Below, piece after piece: positions 1 through 7,384 of a stretch of 64,000 nt of DNA. Below the pieces are notes generated by a model that was not told where the DNA came from, did not search any database, and worked only from the letters and a program-made list of their open reading frames with translations. The DNA lies in contig DAMCZI010000017.1 in NCBI GenBank assembly GCA_032095175.1, positions 1 to 64,000 on the forward strand, in the 5' to 3' direction. Positions within the stretch are counted from its first letter, which is position 1, and the number at the start of each line of letters is the position of its first letter. Position numbers and translations under genes: made by a program. This DNA comes from DAMCZI01 sp032095175. GTDB taxonomy: Bacteria; Bacillota; Clostridia; Clostridiales; Caloramatoraceae.

Positions 1-55
1 AGAAAATAATTAAAATTACTTCGCAATCTGACTCATTTATTTTTTTAATGTGCCT
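1..55. repeat. Foldback element family 1, truncated by window edge
   Basis: This is the right arm of the 159-bp foldback element that is complete at 256-414 and 52134-52292. The arm matches the 52240-52292 copy almost base for base and ends in AATGTGCCT. The rest of the copy lies outside the window. Confidence 0.8.
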
Positions 56-66
56 AAAGAGAATAA

Positions 67-238
67 CCTGCTGTATTCGCAATGATGGATTATGTATTGT
101 TCCAACACATACTTATAAGGGAGTTCTGTCTCCTGTTATGGAATGCAGGCCTTTATTTAGGAAGCATGAAATATTAGGGGGAACACCCACCTGCTGAGGG
201 CAGGTTCAAACAATCCATCTAACGGTATGGTGGGTTTT
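67..238 (+). ncRNA. ssrS: 6S RNA (copy 1)
   Basis: 6S RNA mimics an open promoter and binds RNA polymerase holoenzyme. The 5' end CCTGCTGTATT can pair over 11 positions (Watson-Crick or G-U) with GGTATGGTGGG at the 3' end, forming the closing stem. The 3' part carries ACACCCACCTGCTG followed by a T-run at 235-240. The layout and several blocks (TAAGGGAGTT, ACACCCACCTGCTG, AACGGYATG-TGGG) are shared with the second copy near 39978. That copy also carries the CCTGAGATGTTCG block I recall from enterobacterial 6S RNA. Ends are approximate. The gene lies between two family 1 foldback elements. Confidence 0.78.
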
Positions 239-255
239 TTAATGCGCTTTTATAT

Positions 256-414
256 AGGTCACATTTAAAAAATAAACAAGTCATCTTACTTGTCCTTTCA
301 ATTCTTTTCGTTGTTACTCAATCACTTACATGCAGTTAGTATGCGCGTGATTGAGTGCCTAGAAAATAATTAAAATTACTTCGTAATCTGACTTATTTAT
401 TTTTTAATATGCCT
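256..414. repeat. Foldback element family 1, full copy
   Basis: A 159-bp imperfect inverted repeat whose ends read AGGYCACATTTAAA and its complement. It is clearly alignable along its whole length with 52134-52292, which has the same length and the same central ACTCAATCACTTACAT...GATTGAGT stem. It ends about 40 bp before tcdA. No open reading frame, so it is MITE-like. Confidence 0.85.
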
Positions 415-452
415 AAAAAGTTTGATAAAGCATAGTTTGGAGGAGTAGTATG

Positions 453-1205
453 ATGGGGCTTTTTTCAAGAACAGAGCTTCTACTGGGAAGTGAGGCTATT
501 GATAAATTAAAAAACAGTACTGTAGCGATATTTGGAGTTGGAGGAGTTGGGTCATATACAGCGGAAGCTATCGCAAGATCTGGAGTTGGAAGAGTCATAC
601 TGGTTGATGCTGATGATATATGCACCAGTAATATTAACAGGCAGATACATGCAACTACTAAAACAGTTGGCAAGCCAAAGGTTGAGGTTATGGCTGAAAG
701 GATGAAGGATATAAACCCCGAAATAGAGATTGTTACATATAAAAAATTCTACAGCAGTGAGACTGCTGATGAGCTGGTATCTTCCGAATATGATTATGTT
801 GTGGATGCAGTTGATACAGTATCAGCCAAAATTGATTTAGCAGTGAGATGTACCTCGATGGGAATACCTATAATTAGCAGTATGGGGGCAGGAAACAAAC
901 TTGATCCAACAAGATTTCAGGTGATGGATTTGTATAAGACAACTATATGCCCCCTTGCTAAGGTAATGAGATATGAATTAAGAAAAAGGGGAATAAATCA
1001 GTTAAAGGTTGTATGTTCAACTGAACCTCCTATAAAGCTTTCAGCAGAGGAACGTTCTTGTGAGCAGGACTGTGACAGCTTAAATGAGGGATCAGTTTTA
1101 AAAAAGAGACAGACGCCTGGTAGTATATCCTTTGTACCATCAGTTGTTGGTCTTATAATAGCAGGAGAGGTTATAAAGGATTTAGTGTTTGGAAATAGTA
1201 GATAA
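453..1205 (+). CDS. tcdA: tRNA threonylcarbamoyladenosine dehydratase (ThiF/E1-like)
   Basis: The 250-residue product is a member of the ThiF/MoeB E1-like superfamily, TcdA (CsdL/YgdL) branch. TcdA uses ATP to cyclise t6A37 in ANN-decoding tRNAs to ct6A. The nucleotide-binding glycine loop GVGGVGSYTAEAIARSG lies near residue 28, and NRQIHATTKTVG follows, as in the family. The C-terminal part carries the CEQDCDSLN segment. The second of two adjacent ATGs is chosen because GGAGGAG at 439-445 is 7 bp upstream of it, against 4 bp for the first. The gene stands alone between repeats; a decayed family 3 repeat follows it. Confidence 0.88.
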   Translation: MGLFSRTELLLGSEAIDKLKNSTVAIFGVGGVGSYTAEAIARSGVGRVILVDADDICTSNINRQIHATTKTVGKPKVEVMAERMKDINPEIEIVTYKKFYSSETADELVSSEYDYVVDAVDTVSAKIDLAVRCTSMGIPIISSMGAGNKLDPTRFQVMDLYKTTICPLAKVMRYELRKRGINQLKVVCSTEPPIKLSAEERSCEQDCDSLNEGSVLKKRQTPGSISFVPSVVGLIIAGEVIKDLVFGNSR

Positions 1206-1244
1206 GGTGTATTAAAGAAATGGTGTAAAATATATATTATATGA

Positions 1245-1365
1245 TATACTATATAAAAAGGAATAAAATTCTTGCATGATGTCAATTGAAAAAGCTTTCA
1301 ATGTTCATTTGAATTTATAGAAGTTTAAAAAGACAAAATGTGATGGAATTTTTGCTTTAAATATT
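1245..1365. repeat. Decayed foldback element family 3
   Basis: The right part (GTTTAAAAAGACAAAATGT, then GGAATTTTTG) matches the right arm of the 118-bp family 3 elements at 22800 and 27860. The left arm and the conserved loop are eroded. It lies between tcdA and yajQ. Confidence 0.55.
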
Positions 1366-1393
1366 GAGTAAAGAACAAGGGAGGAAATGAATC

Positions 1394-1885
1394 ATGGCTG
1401 ATACAAATTCGTTTGATATTGCTTCACAAATAGACATGCAAGAGATGGATAACGCTGTTAATCAGTGTACAAAGGAAATCTCTCAAAGATACGATTTTAA
1501 GGGATGTGTAGCTGAAATAGAGCTTGGCAAGGACGATTTAAAGGTACATGTACAGGATGAATTCAAACTTAACAGTATGCTTGAGGTATTAAAGGCAAAA
1601 ATGGTTAAGAGGGGAATTTCACCAAAGTTTTTAGATATGGGGAAGGTTGAGCCTGCCTCAAATGGAACAGTGCGCCAGAACATAACCATTAAAAAGGGTG
1701 TATCAAAGGAAAAAGCCAAGGAAATAATACAGGATATTAAAAATTCAAAAATTAAGGTTCAGGCACAAATCATGGATGATACCGTTAGAGTTTCAGGTAA
1801 GAACAAAGATGACCTTCAAGCTGTTATACAGCTGGTTAAAGGAAAAGATTACGGCATTGAACTCCAGTTTATGAATTATAGGTAA
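1394..1885 (+). CDS. yajQ: YajQ family nucleotide-binding protein
   Basis: The 163-residue product is full length for the YajQ (UPF0234) family. These are two ferredoxin-like domains that bind nucleotides; in Xanthomonas the homologue binds cyclic di-GMP. Family hallmarks are the start SFDIASQIDMQEMDNAVNQ, the SQRYDFKG block near residue 35, and the C-terminal VRVSGKNKDDLQAVIQLVK. The ribosome site GGGAGGAAATG lies just upstream of the ATG. It is followed 12 bp later by the CsoR-like gene, so the two are probably cotranscribed. Its role in this organism is not shown by the sequence. Confidence 0.9.
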   Translation: MADTNSFDIASQIDMQEMDNAVNQCTKEISQRYDFKGCVAEIELGKDDLKVHVQDEFKLNSMLEVLKAKMVKRGISPKFLDMGKVEPASNGTVRQNITIKKGVSKEKAKEIIQDIKNSKIKVQAQIMDDTVRVSGKNKDDLQAVIQLVKGKDYGIELQFMNYR

Positions 1886-1897
1886 TGGGGTGATTTT

Positions 1898-2161
1898 ATG
1901 GAGTGCACCAAGGAGGACATGCTAAAAAGACTAAGAAGAATAGAAGGACAGGTTAAGGGAATACAAAGAATGATCGAAAAGGATCAATGCTGCAATGATG
2001 TCTTGGTTCAAATTGCGGCAGTACGAGCAGCCATCAACAAGGTTGGAGGTCTAATGCTCGAAGGTTATTCCAAAACATGCATTAAAAAGTCCATAGAAAA
2101 CGACTTTAACGATGATAACATTGAAAATTTAATAGATACAATTCTAAAATTTATGAAGTAA
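1898..2161 (+). CDS. CsoR/RcnR/CstR (DUF156) family transcriptional regulator
   Basis: The 87-residue all-helical repressor belongs to the copper/nickel/persulfide-sensing DUF156 family, with the signature LRRIEGQVKGIQRMI at residues 12-26. Cysteines fall at 31, 32 and 61. In copper-sensing CsoR the ligands are Cys-His-Cys with the His four residues before the last Cys; here that position is Tyr57 (EGYSKTC). The remaining Cys32/Cys61 pair matches the two-thiol arrangement of the persulfide sensor CstR. It may therefore sense sulfur or thiol stress rather than copper. No sulfurtransferase or copper exporter is adjacent. A terminator follows at once. Confidence 0.85.
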   Translation: MECTKEDMLKRLRRIEGQVKGIQRMIEKDQCCNDVLVQIAAVRAAINKVGGLMLEGYSKTCIKKSIENDFNDDNIENLIDTILKFMK

Positions 2162-2167
2162 CAACCC

Positions 2168-2204
2168 ACTAAAAGATGACCCACAAAGTCATCTTTTTTT
2201 TATT
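2168..2204 (+). terminator. Rho-independent terminator after csoR-like gene
   Basis: AAAGATGAC and GTCATCTTT form a stem around CCACAAA and run into eight Ts. Confidence 0.85.
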
Positions 2205-2505
2205 TTGCCCAGAGCCTCAGTCACTGAAGATGGTTAATCTAATTTTAGATAGTTTATGCCATTAAAGCTTTGTAAGAAAATAGGTTAACCGTCCCCTGTG
2301 GGATAGCTTTGGAAAAAGTTGAGAAACAGTCCCCGGGATGGTTACTTTATTATGAAATTGAGATGTATTATAATGTATTTAGATGTTATATGAATTTCGG
2401 AAAATATTTCGCATAAATGATTTTTTAAAAATGTAAATTTATTTATGCGAAATATATAGTTAAAGATATAATAAATACCTATTAACACAATTGAGGAGTG
2501 ATTGA
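2205..2505. repeat. Gene-free stretch with CCGTCC repeat and foldback family 2 hairpin
   Basis: The stretch holds degenerate TTAACCGTCCCCTG...GTCCCCGGGATGGTTAC repeats (about 2283-2347), related to those near 14040 and 14183. At 2387-2459 is the hairpin half of family 2: ATTTCGCATAAAT and its complement around a short loop. A TATAAT at 2468-2473 just after the hairpin may be the -10 box of the next gene; no good -35 box is visible at the right distance. Confidence 0.6.
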
Positions 2506-3900
2506 ATGGGTTTTTATAGTGAATTGCTTGAGATGCTAATAAGATATGTTGATGAAGGAATACATGTAATAGATAATGAGGGAAAGACGATACTGTACAA
2601 TAAGGTTATGGAGGATCTTGAGGGGTTGGATGGCAGTGAGGTTATAGGAAGAAAGATTCTTGATGTGTTTCCAAGCCTTAATGAAAATACAAGTACTCTT
2701 TGCAGTGTATTAAAAAACGGAGAACCTATAATGGACAGGTATCAGAATTATGTTAATAAAAAAGGATACAATATAACTGCTGTAAATACAACAATACCAA
2801 TAAAGATTGATGGTAAAGTAATGGGCGCTGTTGAAATTTCAAAGGATTTTACAAAGGTAAAGGAATTATATGACAAAATAATTCAATTAAGAAATAAAAA
2901 TAGCAATAGTAATGAGAATAGCAGTACATTTACTTTTGATAATATTACAGGATACAGCTTTAAATTTTTAAAGACGGTTGAAACAGCTAAAATGGCTTCA
3001 AAATCTGCTTCCACAGTTTTGGTATACGGAGAAACTGGTACAGGCAAGGAGGTATTTGCAAGGTGCATTCATAATGAAAGTACGAGGAGAAATAAGCCTT
3101 TTATAGCTGTTAATTGTGCTGCACTTCCTGAGGGGCTTTTGGAGGGAATCCTATTTGGAACTGTTAAGGGAGGATTCACTGGTGCAATGAACAGACCTGG
3201 ATTATTTGAGCAGGCAAACGGGGGGACACTTTTACTTGATGAAATAAACTCAATGAGTGCAAGTCTTCAAGCAAAGCTTCTAAGGGTTTTGCAGGAGGGG
3301 TATGTAAGAAGAATTGGTGATGTAAAGGATATTCCTGTTGATGCGAGAATAATTGCTACTACAAATGAAGAACCTAACGAGGCTGTAAAAAGAGGTGCTA
3401 TTAGGAAGGACTTATTCTATAGATTGAGTGTTGTTAATATAACTATACCTCCTTTAAGAGATAGAAAAGAAGATATACCTCTTTTTGTAAAGGAATTTGT
3501 TGAAAAATATAATGAAGAATTTTCAAAGGATGTTTGGGACATTTCAAAGGAGGTTTATGATTCATTTTTGAGATATGAATGGCCGGGAAATGTAAGAGAA
3601 CTTAAAAACTATGTTGAGGGAGCAATGAACATGGTTACTGGCCACATACTTAAAAAAGAATCCTTTACCCCTCAAGTTCAAGAGTCTATATTTAATGAGG
3701 ATGGAATGAGAGTCAGCAGTGTAAACAGGGAATATGAATTTGAGATGCCTCTTGATGAGTATATGGAGGAAATTGAGAGAAACATTATTGTAAAGGCTCT
3801 CTTGAAATGTGAAAATAACATATCTGAAGCAGCAAGAACATTAAATATAAAAAGACAAACCCTTCAACATAAAATGAGAAAATATAACATCCAAATTTGA
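2506..3900 (+). CDS. PAS-domain sigma-54-dependent activator, RocR-like
   Basis: A 464-residue bacterial enhancer-binding protein. A PAS sensor domain occupies about residues 8-120. An AAA+ domain follows with Walker A GETGTGKE (near 176), Walker B GGTLLLDE, and the arginine-finger segment RKDLFYRLSV. A Fis-type helix-turn-helix ends the protein (NISEAARTLNIKRQTLQHKM). The sigma-54 contact loop reads GGFTGA instead of GAFTGA, a tolerated variant in RocR-like proteins as I recall. It lies directly before a perfect -24/-12 promoter and the ornithine operon, so it most likely activates that operon. The PAS ligand is unknown; ornithine or a related amino acid is a reasonable guess. Start supported by GAGGAGTG upstream. 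Confidence 0.9.
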   Translation: MGFYSELLEMLIRYVDEGIHVIDNEGKTILYNKVMEDLEGLDGSEVIGRKILDVFPSLNENTSTLCSVLKNGEPIMDRYQNYVNKKGYNITAVNTTIPIKIDGKVMGAVEISKDFTKVKELYDKIIQLRNKNSNSNENSSTFTFDNITGYSFKFLKTVETAKMASKSASTVLVYGETGTGKEVFARCIHNESTRRNKPFIAVNCAALPEGLLEGILFGTVKGGFTGAMNRPGLFEQANGGTLLLDEINSMSASLQAKLLRVLQEGYVRRIGDVKDIPVDARIIATTNEEPNEAVKRGAIRKDLFYRLSVVNITIPPLRDRKEDIPLFVKEFVEKYNEEFSKDVWDISKEVYDSFLRYEWPGNVRELKNYVEGAMNMVTGHILKKESFTPQVQESIFNEDGMRVSSVNREYEFEMPLDEYMEEIERNIIVKALLKCENNISEAARTLNIKRQTLQHKMRKYNIQI

Positions 3901-3913
3901 CATTATTTTCGGC

Positions 3914-3943
3914 ATGCTAGTGCAAAAAAATTTGCACTAGCAT
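3914..3943. promoter_or_regulatory. Perfect 13-bp inverted repeat: candidate activator site and/or terminator
   Basis: ATGCTAGTGCAAA and its exact complement are separated by AAAA, followed by a T-rich stretch. It could terminate the activator gene. It could also be the upstream activating sequence for the sigma-54 activator, since it lies about 180-205 bp before the -24 box and its TTTGCAC half-site recurs at 4005-4011. The sequence alone does not decide. Confidence 0.55.
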
Positions 3944-4119
3944 TTGTATTTTTTGTAAGTGTGAAATGCCAATGGTTCAAGGGCGTCGATATAGACGCAA
4001 AATAATTTGCACTTTTTACCAAAATGTGAATAAAATGAAACAACTGCATGAAAAATGTGTATATATAAAAGGAATATGTATAATAATACAATTAATATTC
4101 AGAATATTCGAAATTGTCT

Positions 4120-4135
4120 TGGCACGAAAGTTGCA
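4120..4135 (+). promoter_or_regulatory. Sigma-54 (-24/-12) promoter of the ornithine operon
   Basis: TGGCACG-AAAG-TTGCA matches the RpoN consensus at every key base, with GG and GC exactly 10 bp apart. Predicted transcription start is near 4146, about 24 bp before the ord start codon. Confidence 0.93.
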
Positions 4136-4169
4136 ATATAGATAGTATAAAAATTATGGAGGCGATACT

Positions 4170-5207
4170 ATGGAAAAAATAAGAGTTATTCAATGGGGAA
4201 TTGGAAACATGGGTGGCGGAATGGTTAAAATGCTTCTTGATAAGAAAGGTGTTGAGGTTGTTGGAGCAATCACCAGAAGAAGCGGTGCAGGAATGGATTT
4301 AGGAGATTACCTTGAAGTAGGAAAAAAGCTTGGAGTTACAATAGAGACAGATGCTGAAAAGGTAATAAGAGAGACTAAGGCTGATGTAGTTCTTTTATGT
4401 ATAGATTCTTTTGTTAAGGGAGTAGAAAAACAGATAAAAATGATCTGTGAGCATAAGATGAACGTTATTACAATAGCTGAAGAGATGGCTTATCCATACT
4501 GGGCAGAACCAGAACTTTCAAAGGAAATAGACGAAGCTGCTAAGAAAAACGGGGTTACTGTTTTAGGAACAGGAGTTAACCCAGGATTTGTACTTGATAC
4601 ATTGATTATAACTCTTTCAGCAGCATGCAGAAGTGTAAAGAAGGTTAGAGCTGCAAGAATAAACGACCTTTCTCCATTTGGAAAGACAGTTATGGTTGAA
4701 CAGGGTGTAGGACTTTCTCCAGAGGATTTCAAGAGAAAGGTTGCAGACGGTTCAGTTTACGGACATGTTGGTTTTGAAGAATCAATTCCAATGATTGCAG
4801 ATGCCCTTGGAATCGAAATAGATGAGGTTAAGCAGACTAAGGAACCTATCATTTCAAAGGTACATAGAGAGACAAAGGATGTTGTAGTTGAGCCAGGAAT
4901 GGTTGCAGGCTGCAAACACTGTGGATACGGACTTAAGAATGGAGAGGTTGTTATATCCCTTGAACATCCACAGCAGATACATCCAGAGCTTGAAAACGTA
5001 GAAACTGGAGATTACATCTGGATTGAAGGAGACCCAGATTTAAATCTTTGCATTAAGCCTGAAACTCCAGGAGGAATAGGAACAATAGCTACTGCTGTTA
5101 ACATGATTCCACAGGTATTAAGTGCAGAACCAGGACTTACAACAATGGATAAACTTCCAGTTGCACATGCTATGATGGATGATTTTAGAAACCATATTAC
5201 GAAGTAA
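4170..5207 (+). CDS. ord: 2,4-diaminopentanoate dehydrogenase
   Basis: The 345-residue product has a dihydrodipicolinate-reductase-like fold. The N-terminal dinucleotide loop reads WGIGNMGGGMVKML at residues 10-23. It oxidatively deaminates (2R,4S)-2,4-diaminopentanoate to 2-amino-4-oxopentanoate with NAD(P)+, the third step of anaerobic ornithine oxidation. The GVNPGFVLDT segment near residue 137 is typical of this family. It is the first gene after the sigma-54 promoter and has the ribosome site GGAGGCG. The call rests on fold recognition together with the unmistakable ort/ora neighbours. Confidence 0.92.
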   Translation: MEKIRVIQWGIGNMGGGMVKMLLDKKGVEVVGAITRRSGAGMDLGDYLEVGKKLGVTIETDAEKVIRETKADVVLLCIDSFVKGVEKQIKMICEHKMNVITIAEEMAYPYWAEPELSKEIDEAAKKNGVTVLGTGVNPGFVLDTLIITLSAACRSVKKVRAARINDLSPFGKTVMVEQGVGLSPEDFKRKVADGSVYGHVGFEESIPMIADALGIEIDEVKQTKEPIISKVHRETKDVVVEPGMVAGCKHCGYGLKNGEVVISLEHPQQIHPELENVETGDYIWIEGDPDLNLCIKPETPGGIGTIATAVNMIPQVLSAEPGLTTMDKLPVAHAMMDDFRNHITK

Positions 5208-5278
5208 AAAATTGAATTACGGGTTGGCCTTAGGGCCAATCCATAATTATAATAATAAAAATTTAGGGGTGATTATAA

Positions 5279-5587
5279 ATGGCAGTTAAGGGTGATTGGG
5301 TACAGATACACGAAATAGTATTAAGACCCGAAGAAAGGCCAGAGCACCTACCGGAGGACACAAAAAAAGTACCACTTGAAATGTGGGTTAAGGGTTTTTT
5401 AAATAAAGATGCCAATGTAGGAGAGGAAGTAGAAATAACAACTCTTACAGGAAGAATTGTTAAAGGGACTATGGTAAAGGTTAATCCAAGCTATGATTAC
5501 GGATTTGGAAATAATTATGTCCCAGAGCTGTTGAAAATTGGAGTTCAACTCAGAGAAATATTAAAGGAAGGTGAACTCAATGAGTAA
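5279..5587 (+). CDS. ortA: 2-amino-4-oxopentanoate thiolase, subunit OrtA
   Basis: The 102-residue small subunit belongs to the two-subunit PLP thiolase that cleaves 2-amino-4-oxopentanoate with coenzyme A to D-alanine and acetyl-CoA. The length and the start (KGDWVQIHEIVLRPEERP) fit OrtA. It begins 71 bp after ord and its end overlaps the ortB start by 8 bp (ATGAGTAA), which suggests translational coupling and a 1:1 complex. It has no cofactor motif of its own; PLP chemistry resides in OrtB. Confidence 0.9.
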   Translation: MAVKGDWVQIHEIVLRPEERPEHLPEDTKKVPLEMWVKGFLNKDANVGEEVEITTLTGRIVKGTMVKVNPSYDYGFGNNYVPELLKIGVQLREILKEGELNE

Positions 5588-7001
5588 GGATATAAGCTTT
5601 GCAGGCGTAACTGCAAGAAAAAATGAAATAATGAAGAATGCAGTAGGTCTTGATTATTCTGTTTTTGAAAGTGGAAGTATTGCCTTTGATTATGAAAAGA
5701 TGATGAAGGATACAGGATACAGCCTCCAGGAGATACAGGATATACAGATCGAAACTGGGGTTGGAAATACACCTTTAATTGAATTAAAGAACTTTACAGC
5801 TCTTGCTAGAAAGCTTGCTCCAAAGGGAAAGGGCGCAAGAATATTTATAAAGGATGAGGGAAGCAATCCTTCAGGAAGCTTTAAGGATAGAAGAGCATCA
5901 ATTTCGGTATATAATGCTAAAAAATATGGTTATAAGGGAGTTGTTGCTGCAACAAGCGGAAACTATGGAGCAGCAGTTGCATCCCAGGCAGCAATGAGAA
6001 ATTTGAAATGTATAATTGTTCAGGAATGCTATGATTCAAGGATGGTTGGACAGCCTGAAATACTTGAAAAGCAGAGAAAGTGTGAGTGCCTTGGAGCTGA
6101 GGTTATTCAGCTTTCAGTAGGACCTGAGCTTTTCTATACATTCCTAAGAGTACTTGAGGATACAGAATATTTTAATGCTTCTCTTTACTCACCCTTTGGC
6201 ATAGCTGGTGTTGAGACACTAGGTTATGAAATTGCAATGCAGTGTAGAGAGAGAATAGGCAAGGATCCTGATGTTGTTATGATAACCCATGCAGGCGGCG
6301 GAAACGTTACAGGTACTGCAAGGGGCCTTATAAAGGCTGGAGCACTTGATACAAAGGTAATAGGTGCAAGTGTTGATTTATCTGGATTGCACATGGCATC
6401 AGATAATGATTTTAACAGAAAATCCTTTACAACAGGACACACTGGATTTGGTATACCCTTTGCAACATGGCCAGATAGATCCGATGTTCCAAGAAGTGCT
6501 GCAAGACCATTAAGATACCTTGATGAATACTACACAATAAAACAAGGAGAGGTTTTCTACATTACAGAAGCCCTTGCACAGATTGAAGGAATGGAAAGAG
6601 GACCAGCAGGAAACACTTCATTAACAGCTGCCTTTGCACTTGCAATGGAAATGGATGAGGATCAGGTTATAGTTGTTCAGGAAACAGAGTACACAGGTGC
6701 AGGAAAGCATCCTCTTCCTCAGCTAAGCTTTGCTAAGGAAAATGGAGTTGATGTTAAGTTTGGAAATCCAGATGAAGAGGTTCCAGGAAAGAATATAATC
6801 ATACCTGAGCATCCTTCAATGATAAAAGCAAGGAAGGTTGATCTTGTTAAGCTTAGAAAATCATATATTAAAAACTGCATAGAGCATACAAAGGTTAAGA
6901 AGGCTACAGCTAATGATATTGAATTCCTAATCCAGGATACAAAGTCAAACAGAGAATTTGTAATCGAGGCACTTAGAGAACTTAATGTTGAAGTTGAATA
7001 G
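5580..7001 (+). CDS. ortB: 2-amino-4-oxopentanoate thiolase, PLP subunit OrtB
   Basis: The 473-residue product is a fold-type II PLP enzyme related to threonine synthase. The PLP lysine lies in NPSGSFKDRRAS (near residue 98), with the phosphate-binding loop HAGGGNVTG further on. Together with OrtA it performs the CoA-dependent thiolytic cleavage to alanine and acetyl-CoA, the step that makes the pathway energy-yielding. An in-frame GTG exists at 5571. The ATG at 5580 is preferred because AAGGAAGG lies at good spacing and it gives the ATGAGTAA overlap with ortA. It is followed 11 bp later by oraS. Confidence 0.92.
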   Translation: MSKDISFAGVTARKNEIMKNAVGLDYSVFESGSIAFDYEKMMKDTGYSLQEIQDIQIETGVGNTPLIELKNFTALARKLAPKGKGARIFIKDEGSNPSGSFKDRRASISVYNAKKYGYKGVVAATSGNYGAAVASQAAMRNLKCIIVQECYDSRMVGQPEILEKQRKCECLGAEVIQLSVGPELFYTFLRVLEDTEYFNASLYSPFGIAGVETLGYEIAMQCRERIGKDPDVVMITHAGGGNVTGTARGLIKAGALDTKVIGASVDLSGLHMASDNDFNRKSFTTGHTGFGIPFATWPDRSDVPRSAARPLRYLDEYYTIKQGEVFYITEALAQIEGMERGPAGNTSLTAAFALAMEMDEDQVIVVQETEYTGAGKHPLPQLSFAKENGVDVKFGNPDEEVPGKNIIIPEHPSMIKARKVDLVKLRKSYIKNCIEHTKVKKATANDIEFLIQDTKSNREFVIEALRELNVEVE

Positions 7002-7012
7002 GAGGGCTGAAC

Positions 7013-7384
7013 ATGGCTATTAAAAGAGCTGATGATTTTGAAGCTAGAAGACAGCATCTTAAAAACCTTAGTGATGAAGAACTTCATCAGAGGTTTTGGA
7101 GTCTGGCAGAAGAGATAGTAAAACCTCTTGTAGACCTTGGATATAACAATACAACTCCATCAATAGAAAGATCTGTTCTTTTGAGAATGGGATTTTCAAG
7201 CCTTGAGGCAAAGGCTATTGTTGAACAGACAATAGATAGGGGACTCATGGGAAAGGGAACAGGTAATATTGTTTATAGAGTAGCTAAGAAGCTTGGAAAA
7301 GATTATAGAGAAGTTGGACGTGAAATGGCTGATGGACAGCACTGGAACACAGCACTTGAGGTATTCGAGGGAGGTGCTAAGTAA
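7013..7384 (+). CDS. oraS: D-ornithine 4,5-aminomutase, small subunit OraS
   Basis: The 123-residue product is the usual size for OraS, the small partner of the adenosylcobalamin/PLP enzyme that moves the terminal amino group of D-ornithine from C5 to C4. A GGAGGG ribosome site precedes the ATG. The stop codon overlaps the oraE start by one base (TAATG), as expected for a tightly coupled heterodimer. It has no cofactor-binding motif of its own. The identification is helped by position between ortB and oraE. Confidence 0.92.
   Translation: MAIKRADDFEARRQHLKNLSDEELHQRFWSLAEEIVKPLVDLGYNNTTPSIERSVLLRMGFSSLEAKAIVEQTIDRGLMGKGTGNIVYRVAKKLGKDYREVGREMADGQHWNTALEVFEGGAK

Noticed and set aside
67..238. 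SRP (4.5S) RNA or tmRNA instead of 6S RNA
   Set aside because: The SRP apical tetraloop motif (GGAA with flanking GGTCAGG-type helix) and any tRNA-like end are absent, while the 6S closing stem and shared blocks with copy 2 are present.
2506..3900. GGFTGA instead of GAFTGA in the sigma-54 activator, as a sign of lost sigma-54 contact
   Set aside because: RocR-like proteins tolerate variants at this position, and a perfect -24/-12 promoter lies directly downstream, so the protein is probably functional.
5571..5579. GTG start for ortB
   Set aside because: The ATG at 5580 is better spaced from AAGGAAGG and gives the usual ATGAGTAA coupling with ortA.
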